Below the pieces are notes generated by a model. The model searched no databases. It had not been told where the DNA came from and saw only the letters and a list, made by a program, of their open reading frames with translations. Positions 54,317 to 64,000 of a DNA stretch of 64,000 nucleotides are shown piece after piece. A program made the position numbers and the translations under genes. How positions within the stretch are numbered: position 1 is the first letter of the stretch; the number at the start of each line of letters is the position of its first letter. Source of the DNA: Comamonadaceae bacterium G21597-S1 (GTDB taxonomy: Bacteria > Pseudomonadota > Gammaproteobacteria > Burkholderiales > Burkholderiaceae_C); assembly GCA_027214345.1 (NCBI GenBank), contig JAPWHR010000011.1, forward strand, positions 124,001 through 188,000, read 5' to 3'.

Positions 54317-55888
54317 ATGGACTTCGAACGATTTGTCATGGTCGGCCGCTCGGGCGAGCGCAGCCGACGCGAGATGGTGCGCGTGGGCGCGGTACTGCTG
54401 TTCCTGGTCGGCATCGTGCTGTTCCTGACCTCGCGCTCCGGGCAAATTCATTTTTCCCTGGTCGTGGCGGCCATGATCGGCGGTTACATGGCGCTGAACA
54501 TCGGCGCCAACGACGTGGCCAACAATGTCGGGCCGGCCGTGGGCTCGCGCGCACTGACGCTGGGCGGCGCCATCGTGGTGGCCGCGATCTTCGAGATGGC
54601 CGGCGCCCTGATCGCCGGCGGCGACGTGGTGGGCACGATCAAGAGCGGCATCATCACGCCGTCGGCCATCGTCGACAAGGAGATCTTCATCTGGCTGATG
54701 ACCGCAGCCCTGCTGGCCGGCGCCTTGTGGCTCAATATCGCAACCGCTTCGGGCGCGCCGGTGTCGACCACCCACTCCATCGTCGGGGGCGTGCTCGGTG
54801 CCGGCATCGCGGCCGGAGGCTGGGGCATCGCCAACTGGGGCGAGATGGCCAAGATCGCGGCCAGCTGGGTGATCTCGCCGGTGCTCGGCGGCGTCATCGC
54901 GGCGGCGTTCCTGTACCTGATCAAGCGCACCATCACCTACCAGAACGACATGGTGGCGGCGGCGCGGCGCTGGGTTCCGCTGCTGCAGGCGCTGATGGCC
55001 TGGGCGTTCACGGCCTACCTGGTCATGAAGGGCCTGCGCCAGGTCTGGCCTGTCGGCGTCGGGATGGCGTTCCTGATCGGCCTGGGGTTCGCCGTGTTGA
55101 CCTACGGGTTCATGCGCTGGCGGCTGGCTTCGGTGACGCAGGGACTGTCCAACGACAAGCAAGGCGTCAACAGCTTGTTCGTGTTACCGCTGATCTTCTC
55201 GGCGGCCCTGCTCAGTTTTGCCCATGGCGCCAACGACGTGGCCAACGCGGTCGGACCGCTGGCGGCGATCAACGAGGCCGTGATGCAAGGCGCGATCGCG
55301 ACCAAGGCTGCGATCCCGGTCTGGGTGCTGATGATCGGCGCCATCGGCATTGCACTGGGACTGGCCCTGTACGGCCCCAAGCTGATCAAGACGGTGGGCT
55401 CGGGCATCACCGACCTGGACCAGATGCGCGCCTTCTGCATCGCGATGGCGGCGGCCATCACCGTCATCGTCGCCTCGCAACTCGGCCTGCCGGTCAGCTC
55501 GACCCATATCGCGGTCGGCGCGGTGTTCGGCGTCGGCTTCCTGCGCGAATACATCAAGTCGCACTATGGCCAGATGATCATCGCCATCGAGGAGCACCAT
55601 GCCGGCCATGACGAGGAGATCGTGCAGGCCTACCTGGTGCGCTTCCACAAGGCGGACTTCAACGAAAAAGGCCGCATGCTGGCCGAACTCAAGGCCAGCA
55701 AGCAGGCCAAGGTCGACAGCCACCTGACGAAGAAGGAACGCCGGGGCCTGAAGGGCGTGTACCGCAAGGAACTGGTCAAGCGCTCAGCGTTGGCCCGTAT
55801 CGTCGCCGCCTGGCTGATCACGGTACCGGTGTCGGCGCTGATGGCGGCCATGATCTTCTTCATGATCCGGGGCATGATGCTGCCCTGA
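54317..55888 (+). CDS. PiT-family inorganic phosphate transporter
   Basis: An integral membrane phosphate:cation symporter of 523 residues. The two inverted PiT repeats each begin with the signature GANDVAN (residues ~63-69 and near 310). APVSTTHSIVGG and PVSSTHIAVGAVFG are the matching second blocks. About eleven helices are expected. A hydrophilic stretch of about 80 residues (IEEHHAGHDEEIVQ to KKERRGLKG) precedes the final helix and is rich in Lys and Glu; it may be a cytoplasmic regulatory loop. Confidence 0.93.
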   Translation: MDFERFVMVGRSGERSRREMVRVGAVLLFLVGIVLFLTSRSGQIHFSLVVAAMIGGYMALNIGANDVANNVGPAVGSRALTLGGAIVVAAIFEMAGALIAGGDVVGTIKSGIITPSAIVDKEIFIWLMTAALLAGALWLNIATASGAPVSTTHSIVGGVLGAGIAAGGWGIANWGEMAKIAASWVISPVLGGVIAAAFLYLIKRTITYQNDMVAAARRWVPLLQALMAWAFTAYLVMKGLRQVWPVGVGMAFLIGLGFAVLTYGFMRWRLASVTQGLSNDKQGVNSLFVLPLIFSAALLSFAHGANDVANAVGPLAAINEAVMQGAIATKAAIPVWVLMIGAIGIALGLALYGPKLIKTVGSGITDLDQMRAFCIAMAAAITVIVASQLGLPVSSTHIAVGAVFGVGFLREYIKSHYGQMIIAIEEHHAGHDEEIVQAYLVRFHKADFNEKGRMLAELKASKQAKVDSHLTKKERRGLKGVYRKELVKRSALARIVAAWLITVPVSALMAAMIFFMIRGMMLP

Positions 55889-55928
55889 AGCCGCGCGTCG
55901 ACATCGGGTCGGCGCGCCGCCCGCAAAC

Positions 55929-56405
55929 TCAGTGGTGGTGGCCGTGCTCGCCGTGCACGTGGCCGTGCTCGATCTCCACCGCGGTGGCGGCGCGCACGTC
56001 GGTCACGGCCACGATGAAGCGCAAGGTCTTGCCTGCCATCGGGTGGTTGCCGTCGAGCAGCACCTTGTCGCCCTTGATCTTGACGACGTGAAATGCGTGT
56101 TCACGGCCCGACTCATCCCGGCCGTGCAAGGTGCCGCCGACCTTGACACCGGGCGGGAACTCGGACTTGGGAATGGTCTGCACCAGGCTTTCGTCGCGCT
56201 CGCCGAAGGCGTCCTGCGGCTGCAGCGCAATGACCGTCTGATAACCCTTTTCCCTGCCCTCGAGTGCCTGTTCGATCTTGGCAAAGGTGTTGCCGTATCC
56301 GCCATGCAGGTAGACCATGGGTCCGGGGCCGGCATCGAGGGTCTTGTGCGCGGCGTCGGTGACTTTGTAACGCAAGGTGACTGCGGTATCTTTTTCGATT
56401 TTCAT
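55929..56405 (-). CDS. SlyD-like FKBP-type peptidyl-prolyl isomerase
   Basis: A cytoplasmic folding helper of 158 residues. It starts MKIEKDTAVTLRYKV, has the FKBP core YLHGGYGNTFAKIEQALEG and the inserted flap domain (DAFGERDESLVQTIPKSEFP). The tail is histidine-rich (EIEHGHVHGEHGHHH), as in SlyD, where it binds nickel. The start at 56405 replaces a longer frame. It is divergent from the AmmeMemoRadiSam operon across 131 bases. Confidence 0.92.
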   Translation of the reverse strand: MKIEKDTAVTLRYKVTDAAHKTLDAGPGPMVYLHGGYGNTFAKIEQALEGREKGYQTVIALQPQDAFGERDESLVQTIPKSEFPPGVKVGGTLHGRDESGREHAFHVVKIKGDKVLLDGNHPMAGKTLRFIVAVTDVRAATAVEIEHGHVHGEHGHHH

Positions 56406-56536
56406 GGGGGTGTTTGTACCACCGAACACCGCGCAATTCCGCAGTGCCAAGGTCGACCGGCCTTGCGGGTTGAAATCGAAGGGTTCATCATCAACTTCCC
56501 GGCAGTTGTTGTTCCATTCACTACAGGAGGTGCGCC

Positions 56537-57367
56537 ATGGAAGGCATACGCAGACCCGCGGTGGCCGGCACCTTCTACCCCGGCGGCACGGCGGCGTTGA
56601 CCGACATGGTGTCGGACCTGCTCGCGGACGCGTCGGCGTCGGCGCAGGCGCCGCCGCAACGGGCCGCCGTACGACCCAAGGCCATCATCGTTCCCCACGC
56701 CGGCTACATCTATTCCGGCGCCACGGCCGCGCGGGCCTATGCCCGCCTGGCCGCGGCGCGCCAGGTGATCCGCCGCGTGGTGCTGCTCGGCCCGGTGCAC
56801 CGGGTCGCGGTGCGGGGTCTGGCCTTGCCCGGGGTGGCACGTTTCGCCACGCCGCTGGGCGAGGTTGCGCTCGACACGGATGCCATCGCCGCCATCCGCG
56901 ACCTGCCGCAGGTTGTCGAAAGCGCGCCGGCCCATGCGCATGAACACGCGCTGGAGGTGCAGTTGCCGTTTCTGCAGTCGGTGCTGGACGACTTCACGCT
57001 GGTGCCGCTGGCCGTCGGCGACGCCACGCCGCAGGAGGTGGCCGAGGTGCTGGAGCGGCTGTGGGGCGGCCCGGAAACCCTGATCGTGATCAGCTCCGAC
57101 CTGTCGCATTTCCTGCCGTATGCGGCCGCGCAACACATCGACCGGGCGACCGCGCAGCACATCCTCGATCTCAACCCCGTCATCACCCATGAACAGGCCT
57201 GTGGCGGCACACCGGTCAACGGACTGCTGCTGGCCGCGCGACGGCACGGGTTGCAGCCACGGCTGGTGGCCCAGTGCAACTCGGGCGACACCGCCGGCGA
57301 CAGGCAACGCGTCGTCGGTTACGCGTCGTTCGCCTTCACGCCGGAGGCCTCCGATGCCGTCGCATGA
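56537..57367 (+). CDS. amrB: AmmeMemoRadiSam system protein B (MEMO1 family)
   Basis: A 276-residue protein of the MEMO/dioxygenase-like fold. It begins IRRPAVAGTFYPGG and contains the metal-site candidates PHAGYIYSG, HAHEHALEVQLPFLQ and ISSDLSHFLPY. AGGAGG precedes the ATG. It overlaps the next gene by 14 bases, forming the conserved amrB-amrA-amrS trio. The biochemical role of the system is unresolved; the link to a radical SAM enzyme suggests RNA or protein modification, which is inference. Confidence 0.93.
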   Translation: MEGIRRPAVAGTFYPGGTAALTDMVSDLLADASASAQAPPQRAAVRPKAIIVPHAGYIYSGATAARAYARLAAARQVIRRVVLLGPVHRVAVRGLALPGVARFATPLGEVALDTDAIAAIRDLPQVVESAPAHAHEHALEVQLPFLQSVLDDFTLVPLAVGDATPQEVAEVLERLWGGPETLIVISSDLSHFLPYAAAQHIDRATAQHILDLNPVITHEQACGGTPVNGLLLAARRHGLQPRLVAQCNSGDTAGDRQRVVGYASFAFTPEASDAVA

Positions 57368-57953
57368 CCGTGGCGCCACCTTGTTGCCGATCGCCCGCGG
57401 CGCGATCGCGCAGGCGCTGCTCGCTCGCCCGGCGCTGATGCACGAGGACGTCCACTGGTTGCACGAACCCGGGGCCACGTTCGTGACGCTGACGCGCCAC
57501 GGCGCACTGCGCGGCTGCATCGGCAGCCTGGAGGCGCGGCGCCGCCTGATCGACGACGTCAGGGCCAACGCGGTTGCGGCGGCGCTGCGCGATCCGCGCT
57601 TCGCCCCGCTGACTCCACGGGAATACGACCAGGTACGGGTCGGTGTCTCGCTGCTGTCGCCGATGCAGCCGATGGACGTGCACGACGAAGCCGATGCGCT
57701 GGCGCAGTTGCAGGTCGGCATCGACGGACTGGTGTTCGAATGCCATGGACGCCGCAGCACCTTCCTGCCGCAGGTATGGGAGCAACTGGCGGCGCCGCGG
57801 GACTTCCTCGGCCAACTCAAGGCCAAGGCCGGATTTGCGACCGACTTCTGGGCCGCAGACGTGCGCCTGCAGCGCTATACGGTGACCAAGTGGGCTGAAG
57901 ATGACGCGGACATGGCGGAACAAGGCGGCGTGCACGCGGGAGCGTACCCATGA
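57354..57953 (+). CDS. amrA: AmmeMemoRadiSam system protein A (AMMECR1 family)
   Basis: A 199-residue AMMECR1-domain protein. The hallmark LRGCIGSLEA appears near residue 55, followed by AALRDPRFAPLTPREYD and the C-terminal FLPQVWEQLAAP block. GGAGG six bases upstream supports the ATG at 57354 inside the end of amrB. Its last codon overlaps the amrS start (ATGA). The family's function is unknown; AMMECR1 is best known from human disease genetics. Confidence 0.93.
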   Translation: MPSHDRGATLLPIARGAIAQALLARPALMHEDVHWLHEPGATFVTLTRHGALRGCIGSLEARRRLIDDVRANAVAAALRDPRFAPLTPREYDQVRVGVSLLSPMQPMDVHDEADALAQLQVGIDGLVFECHGRRSTFLPQVWEQLAAPRDFLGQLKAKAGFATDFWAADVRLQRYTVTKWAEDDADMAEQGGVHAGAYP

Positions 57954-59029
57954 CACCGTCGTCCCAATATCCCGCGCGTTGGTGGCACTGGCTCGACGAC
58001 GGCCGCGTGCAATGCGACCTGTGCCCACGCGACTGCCGGCTGCACGAAGGGCAACGCGGCGCCTGCTTCGTGCGTGCGCGCCAGCACGACCGGATGGTGC
58101 TCACGACCTACGGCCGGTCGTCGGGCTTTTGCATCGACCCGATCGAGAAAAAGCCGCTGAACCATTTCTACCCCGGCTCGAGCGTGTTGTCGTTCGGCAC
58201 CGCCGGTTGCAACCTGGCCTGCAAGTTCTGCCAGAACTGGGACATCACCAAGTCGCGCGACATGGACCGGCTGATGGACCAGGCATCACCGGAGCGTATC
58301 GCCAGCGCGGCGCAGCAGGCGGGGTGCAAGAGCGTCGCGTTCACCTACAACGACCCGGTGATCTTCGCCGAATACGCGATGGATGTCGCCGACGCCTGCC
58401 GCTCACGCGGCATCCACACGGTTGCGGTGACCGCCGGCTACCTGCATGCGCAGCCCCGGCGCGAATTCTTCGCGCACATCGACGCCACCAACGTCGACCT
58501 CAAGGCCTTCAGCGATGACTTCTATTTCAAGCTCACCGGCTCGCACCTGCAGCCGGTGCTCGACACCTTGCTCTACCTGCGTCGCGAGACCGGTGTATGG
58601 GTCGAGATCACGACGCTGCTGATACCGGGGAAAAACGACTCGGACGAAGAGATTACGGTCATGAGCCGCTGGATCCACCAGCAACTGGGCGCCGACGTGC
58701 CGCTGCACTTTTCGGCCTTCCATCCCGATCACAAGATGCAGGACGTGCCCGCCACACCCAAATCGACGCTGGTGCGGGCCCGCGAGATCGCGCGGCGCGA
58801 AGGTCTGCACCATGTCTACACCGGCAACGTGCACCACAGGGCCGGCGACACCACGCACTGCGCGCATTGCGGCGCGACGCTGATCGAGCGCGACTGGTAT
58901 CGGATCGACCGCTACCGCGTGACGCCCGACGGCTGCTGCCCGGACTGCGGCCATGTGCTGGCCGGGTGCTACGGCCGCGCCGCGGGGAATTTCGGACGCC
59001 GGCGGATTCCGGTGGCGATCGGCGCCTGA
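57950..59029 (+). CDS. amrS: AmmeMemoRadiSam system radical SAM enzyme
   Basis: A 359-residue radical S-adenosylmethionine enzyme related to pyruvate formate-lyase activases. The [4Fe-4S] motif is C87-x3-C91-x2-C94 (GCNLACKFCQNW). A second cluster of cysteines near the N terminus (CDLCPRDC) and a zinc-ribbon-like tail (CAHCGATL, then CCPDCGHVLAGC) are both present, as in full-length members. It is translationally coupled to amrA. The substrate of the radical is not known. Confidence 0.95.
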   Translation: MTPSSQYPARWWHWLDDGRVQCDLCPRDCRLHEGQRGACFVRARQHDRMVLTTYGRSSGFCIDPIEKKPLNHFYPGSSVLSFGTAGCNLACKFCQNWDITKSRDMDRLMDQASPERIASAAQQAGCKSVAFTYNDPVIFAEYAMDVADACRSRGIHTVAVTAGYLHAQPRREFFAHIDATNVDLKAFSDDFYFKLTGSHLQPVLDTLLYLRRETGVWVEITTLLIPGKNDSDEEITVMSRWIHQQLGADVPLHFSAFHPDHKMQDVPATPKSTLVRAREIARREGLHHVYTGNVHHRAGDTTHCAHCGATLIERDWYRIDRYRVTPDGCCPDCGHVLAGCYGRAAGNFGRRRIPVAIGA

Positions 59030-59049
59030 GCGGCGCCGTCGCGAGGGGC

Positions 59050-60030
59050 CTACGGTGCCACGACGATCTTCGTGTCCTTGATCAGCTTGCCCCAGCGTTC
59101 GTTCTCCACGGTGATGCGTTCGGCCAGTTCGGCCGGCGTACCGGCGACCACTTCGAGCGCGCGGGCACCCAGTTCCTGTGCGGTGGCGGGATCCAGCAAG
59201 GCCTTCTTCACCTCGGCGTTGACCCGGTTCACGATCGCCGGCGGCGTGCCTGCGGGTGCGAACAATCCGAGCCAGGAGGTGACCTCGTAACCCTTGATGG
59301 TCTCACCGACCGTCGGTGCCGTGGGGGCCGTCGCGGAGCGTGCGGCCTGCGTGACGGCCAGCAGCTTGAGCTTGCCCGACTGCACATGGGGCGCCACGAC
59401 CGCCAGCGCAATGAAGGCCGCTGGAACCTGGTTGCCGAGCACGTCGTTGAGCGCCGGGCCACCGCCCTTGTACGGGATGTGGACCAGCTTGGCACCCGTC
59501 ATCTGCTTGAGCAGCTCGCCGGCCAGATGGTGCGGCGTTCCGGTCCCGGGCGAGCCAAAGCTCAGGCCGTCGGGCCGGGCCTTGGAATAGGCGACCAGTT
59601 CCGCGACGTTGTTGACCGGCACCGACGCGTTCACGACAAGGCCGACACCAATACGCGCGAGTTGCGAGATCGGCACCAGGTCCTTGACCAGGTTGAAGCG
59701 CATGTCCGGATAGATGTGCGGATTCACGGTGAAGTTGGAATCCGCGGTGAGCAGCAGGGTGTACCCGTCCGGCACGGCACCGGCCGCCGCCTCGGTGCCG
59801 ATGTTGCCGCTGGCGCCCGGCTTGTTCTCGACGATGAACTGCTGTCCCAGGCTGGCGCCGAGTTTCTGCGCCAGCACACGCGCCAGGATGTCGGCGGAGC
59901 CGCCCGGCGCGTACGGCAGGATGATGCGCACCGGCTTGTTCGGCCAGGCCTGTGCCAGCGCAAACGTGGGTGCCAATGCGGCCATGGCCAGGCCCAGTTT
60001 CAGGACCGTGCGTCGTAGTGGAAAAGTCAT
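59050..60030 (-). CDS. Bug-family receptor paired with a sulfatase
   Basis: A 326-residue periplasmic receptor. The signal peptide carries MTFPLRRTVLKLGLAMAALA, cleaved after ALAQ. Family blocks are WPNKPVRIILPYAPGGSAD, ENKPGASGNIGTE, FGSPGTGTPHHL, VHIPYKGGGP and FAPAGTPPAIV. AGGAG seven bases before the ATG supports the start. It follows the sulfatase gene by 37 bases on the same strand, so the two probably form an operon controlled by the divergent LysR gene; its ligand is then likely the sulfate ester or its product. Confidence 0.94.
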   Translation of the reverse strand: MTFPLRRTVLKLGLAMAALAPTFALAQAWPNKPVRIILPYAPGGSADILARVLAQKLGASLGQQFIVENKPGASGNIGTEAAAGAVPDGYTLLLTADSNFTVNPHIYPDMRFNLVKDLVPISQLARIGVGLVVNASVPVNNVAELVAYSKARPDGLSFGSPGTGTPHHLAGELLKQMTGAKLVHIPYKGGGPALNDVLGNQVPAAFIALAVVAPHVQSGKLKLLAVTQAARSATAPTAPTVGETIKGYEVTSWLGLFAPAGTPPAIVNRVNAEVKKALLDPATAQELGARALEVVAGTPAELAERITVENERWGKLIKDTKIVVAP

Positions 60031-60067
60031 GTCGTGTCTCCTGTGTTGTTGCAAAAATGGGCAGCGC

Positions 60068-61648
<1,581 letters not shown>

Positions 61649-61697
61649 CGTTGTATCCGTATGTGTGGACCTGGGCCCCGACTGTGCGCCGGAATAC

Positions 61698-61740
61698 GAT
61701 TCCTGAATAATCAAGAATTGCATGGATTCGATATGAATCC
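61698..61740. promoter_or_regulatory. Two GATTC/GAATC dyads between the sulfatase and lysR genes
   Basis: GATTC (61698-61702) pairs with GAATT (61715-61719), and GGATTC (61724-61729) pairs with GAATCC (61735-61740). The dyads are about 24 bases apart and lie in the AT-richest part of the 119-base divergent region. LysR regulators typically bind dyads of this kind upstream of a divergent target, so these are candidates for the recognition and activation sites of the adjacent regulator. Confidence 0.5.
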
Positions 61741-61767
61741 TTTATCGAACTGCCGAGACCCGACCCC

Positions 61768-62733
61768 ATGACCGACCATCACGCCCCCGCAACGCGCGAC
61801 GACACCGCGGTGCTGGCCAGCCGGCTCAAACTCAAGCACCTGAGCCTGTTCAACCATGTCTGCGCCCAGCGCAACCTGCACCGCGCAGCCAGTGCCGCCA
61901 GCATGACCCAGCCCGCGGCGACCAAACTGATTCAGGAGATGGAGGACATGTTCGGCGTGCCGCTGTTCGAGCGCGGGCGCCATGGCATGGCATTGAACCA
62001 CTATGGCCAGGCCTTGCAGCGGCATGTGGCGGTCCTGCTGGGCGATGTCGCGACCATGCGCACCGAGATGCAGCTGATGTCGCAAGGCACGGTCGGACAG
62101 GTACGCCTGGGGGTGCTGCCGTCGGTGTCGTCAGACCTGCTGGCGGCAGCGATCGCGGCCACCCGCGCAGCCTATCCCGGCATGCGGTTCATCCTCACCG
62201 AGGCCCCGGCATCGGACTTGGTCGAGCAGTTGCGACGCAGCGAGCTGGACCTGACGTTCGGACGGGTTCTGGACCTGGATCTGGCGCGCGAACTGCACAT
62301 CGTCGATGTCTACGACGAGTCCTTCGTCATCGCCGCGCGCGCGGATCATCGACTGGCGCGCAGGCGCCACCTGACGCTGAACCAGCTCAACGGTGAACCC
62401 TGGATCCTGCCCGCCACCGGGACGCCGATCCGCAACCGGGTCGACAGCCTGTTCACCGGCAACGCCGCCTTGCGTCCCGCGGTGGCCGTCGAATGCAACA
62501 GCTTCGAGCGCATGTACCAACTGATCGCCCGCACATCGATGCTCGGAGTGTTGCCGCGCGGCATGGGACTTCTGGGCAAGGCACAAGGCCATCTGAGCGT
62601 ATTGCGATATGAGCTCGGCGCCGAGTTCGCGCCGATCAAGCTGATCCTTCGCAAGCAGGTGGCCACACCGCCAGGCATCGTGCGCTTCGCGCAGGAGGTA
62701 CAGGCCGCTGCGCGGGAACTGAAGCTGGTGTGA
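61768..62733 (+). CDS. LysR-family transcriptional regulator
   Basis: A 321-residue regulator. The N-terminal winged helix reads LKHLSLFNHVCAQRNLHRAA, then SMTQPAATKLIQEMED and LFERGRHGMALN, which is the LysR type. The C-terminal periplasmic-binding-protein-like domain starts at VRLGVLPSVSSDLL. It is divergent from the sulfatase-Bug operon over 119 bases that hold two dyads, so it most likely regulates that operon. The inducer is unknown, perhaps the sulfated substrate. Confidence 0.92.
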   Translation: MTDHHAPATRDDTAVLASRLKLKHLSLFNHVCAQRNLHRAASAASMTQPAATKLIQEMEDMFGVPLFERGRHGMALNHYGQALQRHVAVLLGDVATMRTEMQLMSQGTVGQVRLGVLPSVSSDLLAAAIAATRAAYPGMRFILTEAPASDLVEQLRRSELDLTFGRVLDLDLARELHIVDVYDESFVIAARADHRLARRRHLTLNQLNGEPWILPATGTPIRNRVDSLFTGNAALRPAVAVECNSFERMYQLIARTSMLGVLPRGMGLLGKAQGHLSVLRYELGAEFAPIKLILRKQVATPPGIVRFAQEVQAAARELKLV

Positions 62734-62805
62734 CGACACCGTGCGCCGGAGCGCGCCAGAGCCCAGCCGCGTGCGGCACCGGTCGGCCGGCCGTCGCGCA
62801 CCCGC

Positions 62806-63429
62806 TCAGGCACCGCCCAGCAACGCGGCTACCTCCGCATCATCCACCTGCGGGAAGTCGCGGTAGAACTGCCCGACGGCATGGAAGTCGCGAGGAACCT
62901 CGACACACACGACCGCGTCGGCCAGCGCGGCGACCGCATCGAGCGTGTCCTGCGGCGCCACCGGCACCGCACACACCAGGGTCTGCGGCTGACGCGCCCG
63001 CACCGTGCGCAACGCAGCCTTCATCGTCGCGCCGGTGGCCAGGCCATCGTCCACGACGATGACCACCCTGCCCGCCGGATCGACCGCCGGCCGGTTCGTT
63101 CCGAGTTGCGCGCGACGGGCCCGGATGGCGGCCAGCTGGCGTTGTGTCTCGGCCTCGAGATACGCGGCGTCGGCACCCAGTGTGTGGGCGAACGGCGCCA
63201 CGGTCACGCCCCCTGCCTCGTCCACCGCGCCCACGGCCAGTTCCGGATTGCCGGGTGCACCGAGCTTGCGCACCAGCACCACGTCGAGTTCGCCGCCGAG
63301 CCGCTGCGCGATCACGTGGCCCAGTGGCACGCCGCCGCGCGGGATCGCGAGTACCAACGGATGGCGGCCGCGCCATGCAGCCAACCGGTCGGCCAATGCG
63401 GCGGCGGCGTGCGCTCGATCGTCGAACAT
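62806..63429 (-). CDS. Phosphoribosyltransferase-family protein
   Basis: A 207-residue protein with the PRPP-binding signature VVIVVDDGLATGATM near residues 122-136 and an early IPRGGVPLG loop. Members of this subfamily are often found beside dienelactone hydrolases or stress proteins, and their substrate is not settled. GGAGG six bases before the ATG at 63429 sets the start; the longer frame is not used. It lies alone between the LysR gene and the hydratase gene. Confidence 0.85.
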   Translation of the reverse strand: MFDDRAHAAAALADRLAAWRGRHPLVLAIPRGGVPLGHVIAQRLGGELDVVLVRKLGAPGNPELAVGAVDEAGGVTVAPFAHTLGADAAYLEAETQRQLAAIRARRAQLGTNRPAVDPAGRVVIVVDDGLATGATMKAALRTVRARQPQTLVCAVPVAPQDTLDAVAALADAVVCVEVPRDFHAVGQFYRDFPQVDDAEVAALLGGA

Positions 63430-63564
63430 GGTGCACCTCCATGGGAGTCCGCATGGCCCTGCCATGCAACCGGGCTCACGCTACCAGGACCCGCCGACGG
63501 TCGCCATGACCTGCATCAAGCCGCACGCCAGCCTTGCCGACACCCGCGGGCGCGCAGCCGCCGA

Positions 63565-64000
63565 TCAGTTGCCGGAGGCGACAAAACCCACTGTGCCCAC
63601 GCCGTCGATACGCGCCTGCACCTTCTGGCCGGGCCCGATGCCGAACGGATCGATCGCCGAGCCCGCCAGCGCCAGCGACCCGGCCGCCAACGGGCGCCCG
63701 TCGCGCGCGGCCAGGCGCGCCAGGTTGCACAAGGCCTGCAGCGGATGGTCCAGGATGGCGGCGGTATTGCCGCTGGCCACGGCGGCGCCATCGATCTCCA
63801 GCGTCACCGCCTGGCCGCCCACGTCGGTCGTCGGGGGCAGCCAGTCACCGATCACGAAGCCACAGGCCGACGCGTTGTCGGCCACCGCGTCGTTGGCATT
63901 GAACCGGAAGTCACGGTAGCGCGAATCGACGATCTCGATCGCCACGGCCAACGCTTCGAGATGCTCCAGCGCCATCTCCGGCGTGGCATCAGCGGGCAAG
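63565..64000 (-). CDS. 2-keto-4-pentenoate hydratase-type protein, partial (N terminus beyond window)
   Basis: The last ~145 codons of a fumarylacetoacetate-hydrolase-fold enzyme are present; the frame is open to the window edge at 64000. The block FNANDAVADNASACGFVIGDW is close to the conserved segment of MhpD/HpaH hydratases, which hydrate 2-oxo-4-pentenoates in aromatic meta-cleavage pathways; the tail IGPGQKVQARIDGVG also fits. The missing half holds the metal ligands, so the exact substrate class cannot be decided. Confidence 0.8.
   Translation of the reverse strand, partial: LPADATPEMALEHLEALAVAIEIVDSRYRDFRFNANDAVADNASACGFVIGDWLPPTTDVGGQAVTLEIDGAAVASGNTAAILDHPLQALCNLARLAARDGRPLAAGSLALAGSAIDPFGIGPGQKVQARIDGVGTVGFVASGN

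Overview
The window is a GC-rich, gene-dense piece of a Gram-negative proteobacterial chromosome. The linked order tig-clpP-clpX-lon followed by tRNA-Gly/Cys/Leu, the many Bug-type solute receptors and the HpnCDE squalene genes point to a betaproteobacterium of the order Burkholderiales. An Alcaligenaceae-like relative is my best guess; the sequence read by eye does not allow a genus call.

Layout. (1) 1-11562 (-): an enormous two-partner-secretion filamentous adhesin of the LktA/FHA type, cut at its C terminus by the window edge, with a strong sigma70 promoter and three ~1.24-kb internal repeats. (2) 11952-18693 (-): a housekeeping block with tRNA-Leu(UAG), trigger factor, ClpP, ClpX, Lon, then tRNA-Gly, tRNA-Cys and tRNA-Leu(UAA). 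(3) 18756-23163 (-): an RND efflux pump (lipoprotein adaptor plus permease) with a palindromic operator candidate in front. (4) 23245-26289 (+): hpnC-hpnD-hpnE, which make squalene from farnesyl diphosphate. (5) 26279-29199: a Bug receptor, a HAD phosphatase and ferrochelatase.

(6) 29204-49597 is an accessory catabolic region centred on sulfur esters. It holds a true formylglycine-generating enzyme with both catalytic cysteines, two type-I sulfatases with the CxPxR activation motif, an alkylsulfatase-like metallo-beta-lactamase protein with an altered metal motif, and a TauD/TfdA (AtsK-like) dioxygenase. Around these are a class-III aminotransferase, a cyclase-family hydrolase, an ADP-forming acyl-CoA synthetase, two DUF1254/DUF1214 paralogues, an SDR, a Bug receptor and TetR and IclR regulators. 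A third sulfatase, paired with its own Bug receptor and a divergent LysR regulator, lies at 59050-62733. The TetR-sulfatase intergenic region carries two near-identical 22-bp tandem operators framed by divergent TTGACA boxes, so both arms are probably controlled by the TetR protein.

(7) 49610-59029 holds an epoxide-hydrolase-like enzyme, an M48 protease with a YjgN-type membrane protein, a Bug receptor, a PiT phosphate transporter, a SlyD-like isomerase and the complete AmmeMemoRadiSam trio. (8) The right edge has a phosphoribosyltransferase and the end of a 2-keto-4-pentenoate hydratase-type gene.

Working model (inference): substrates reach the periplasm and are bound by Bug receptors; FGE converts the sulfatase cysteine to formylglycine; the sulfatases and the dioxygenase release sulfate or sulfite; the carbon skeleton is activated to acyl-CoA or transaminated. 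I saw no insertion sequence, integrase, phage gene or CRISPR array.
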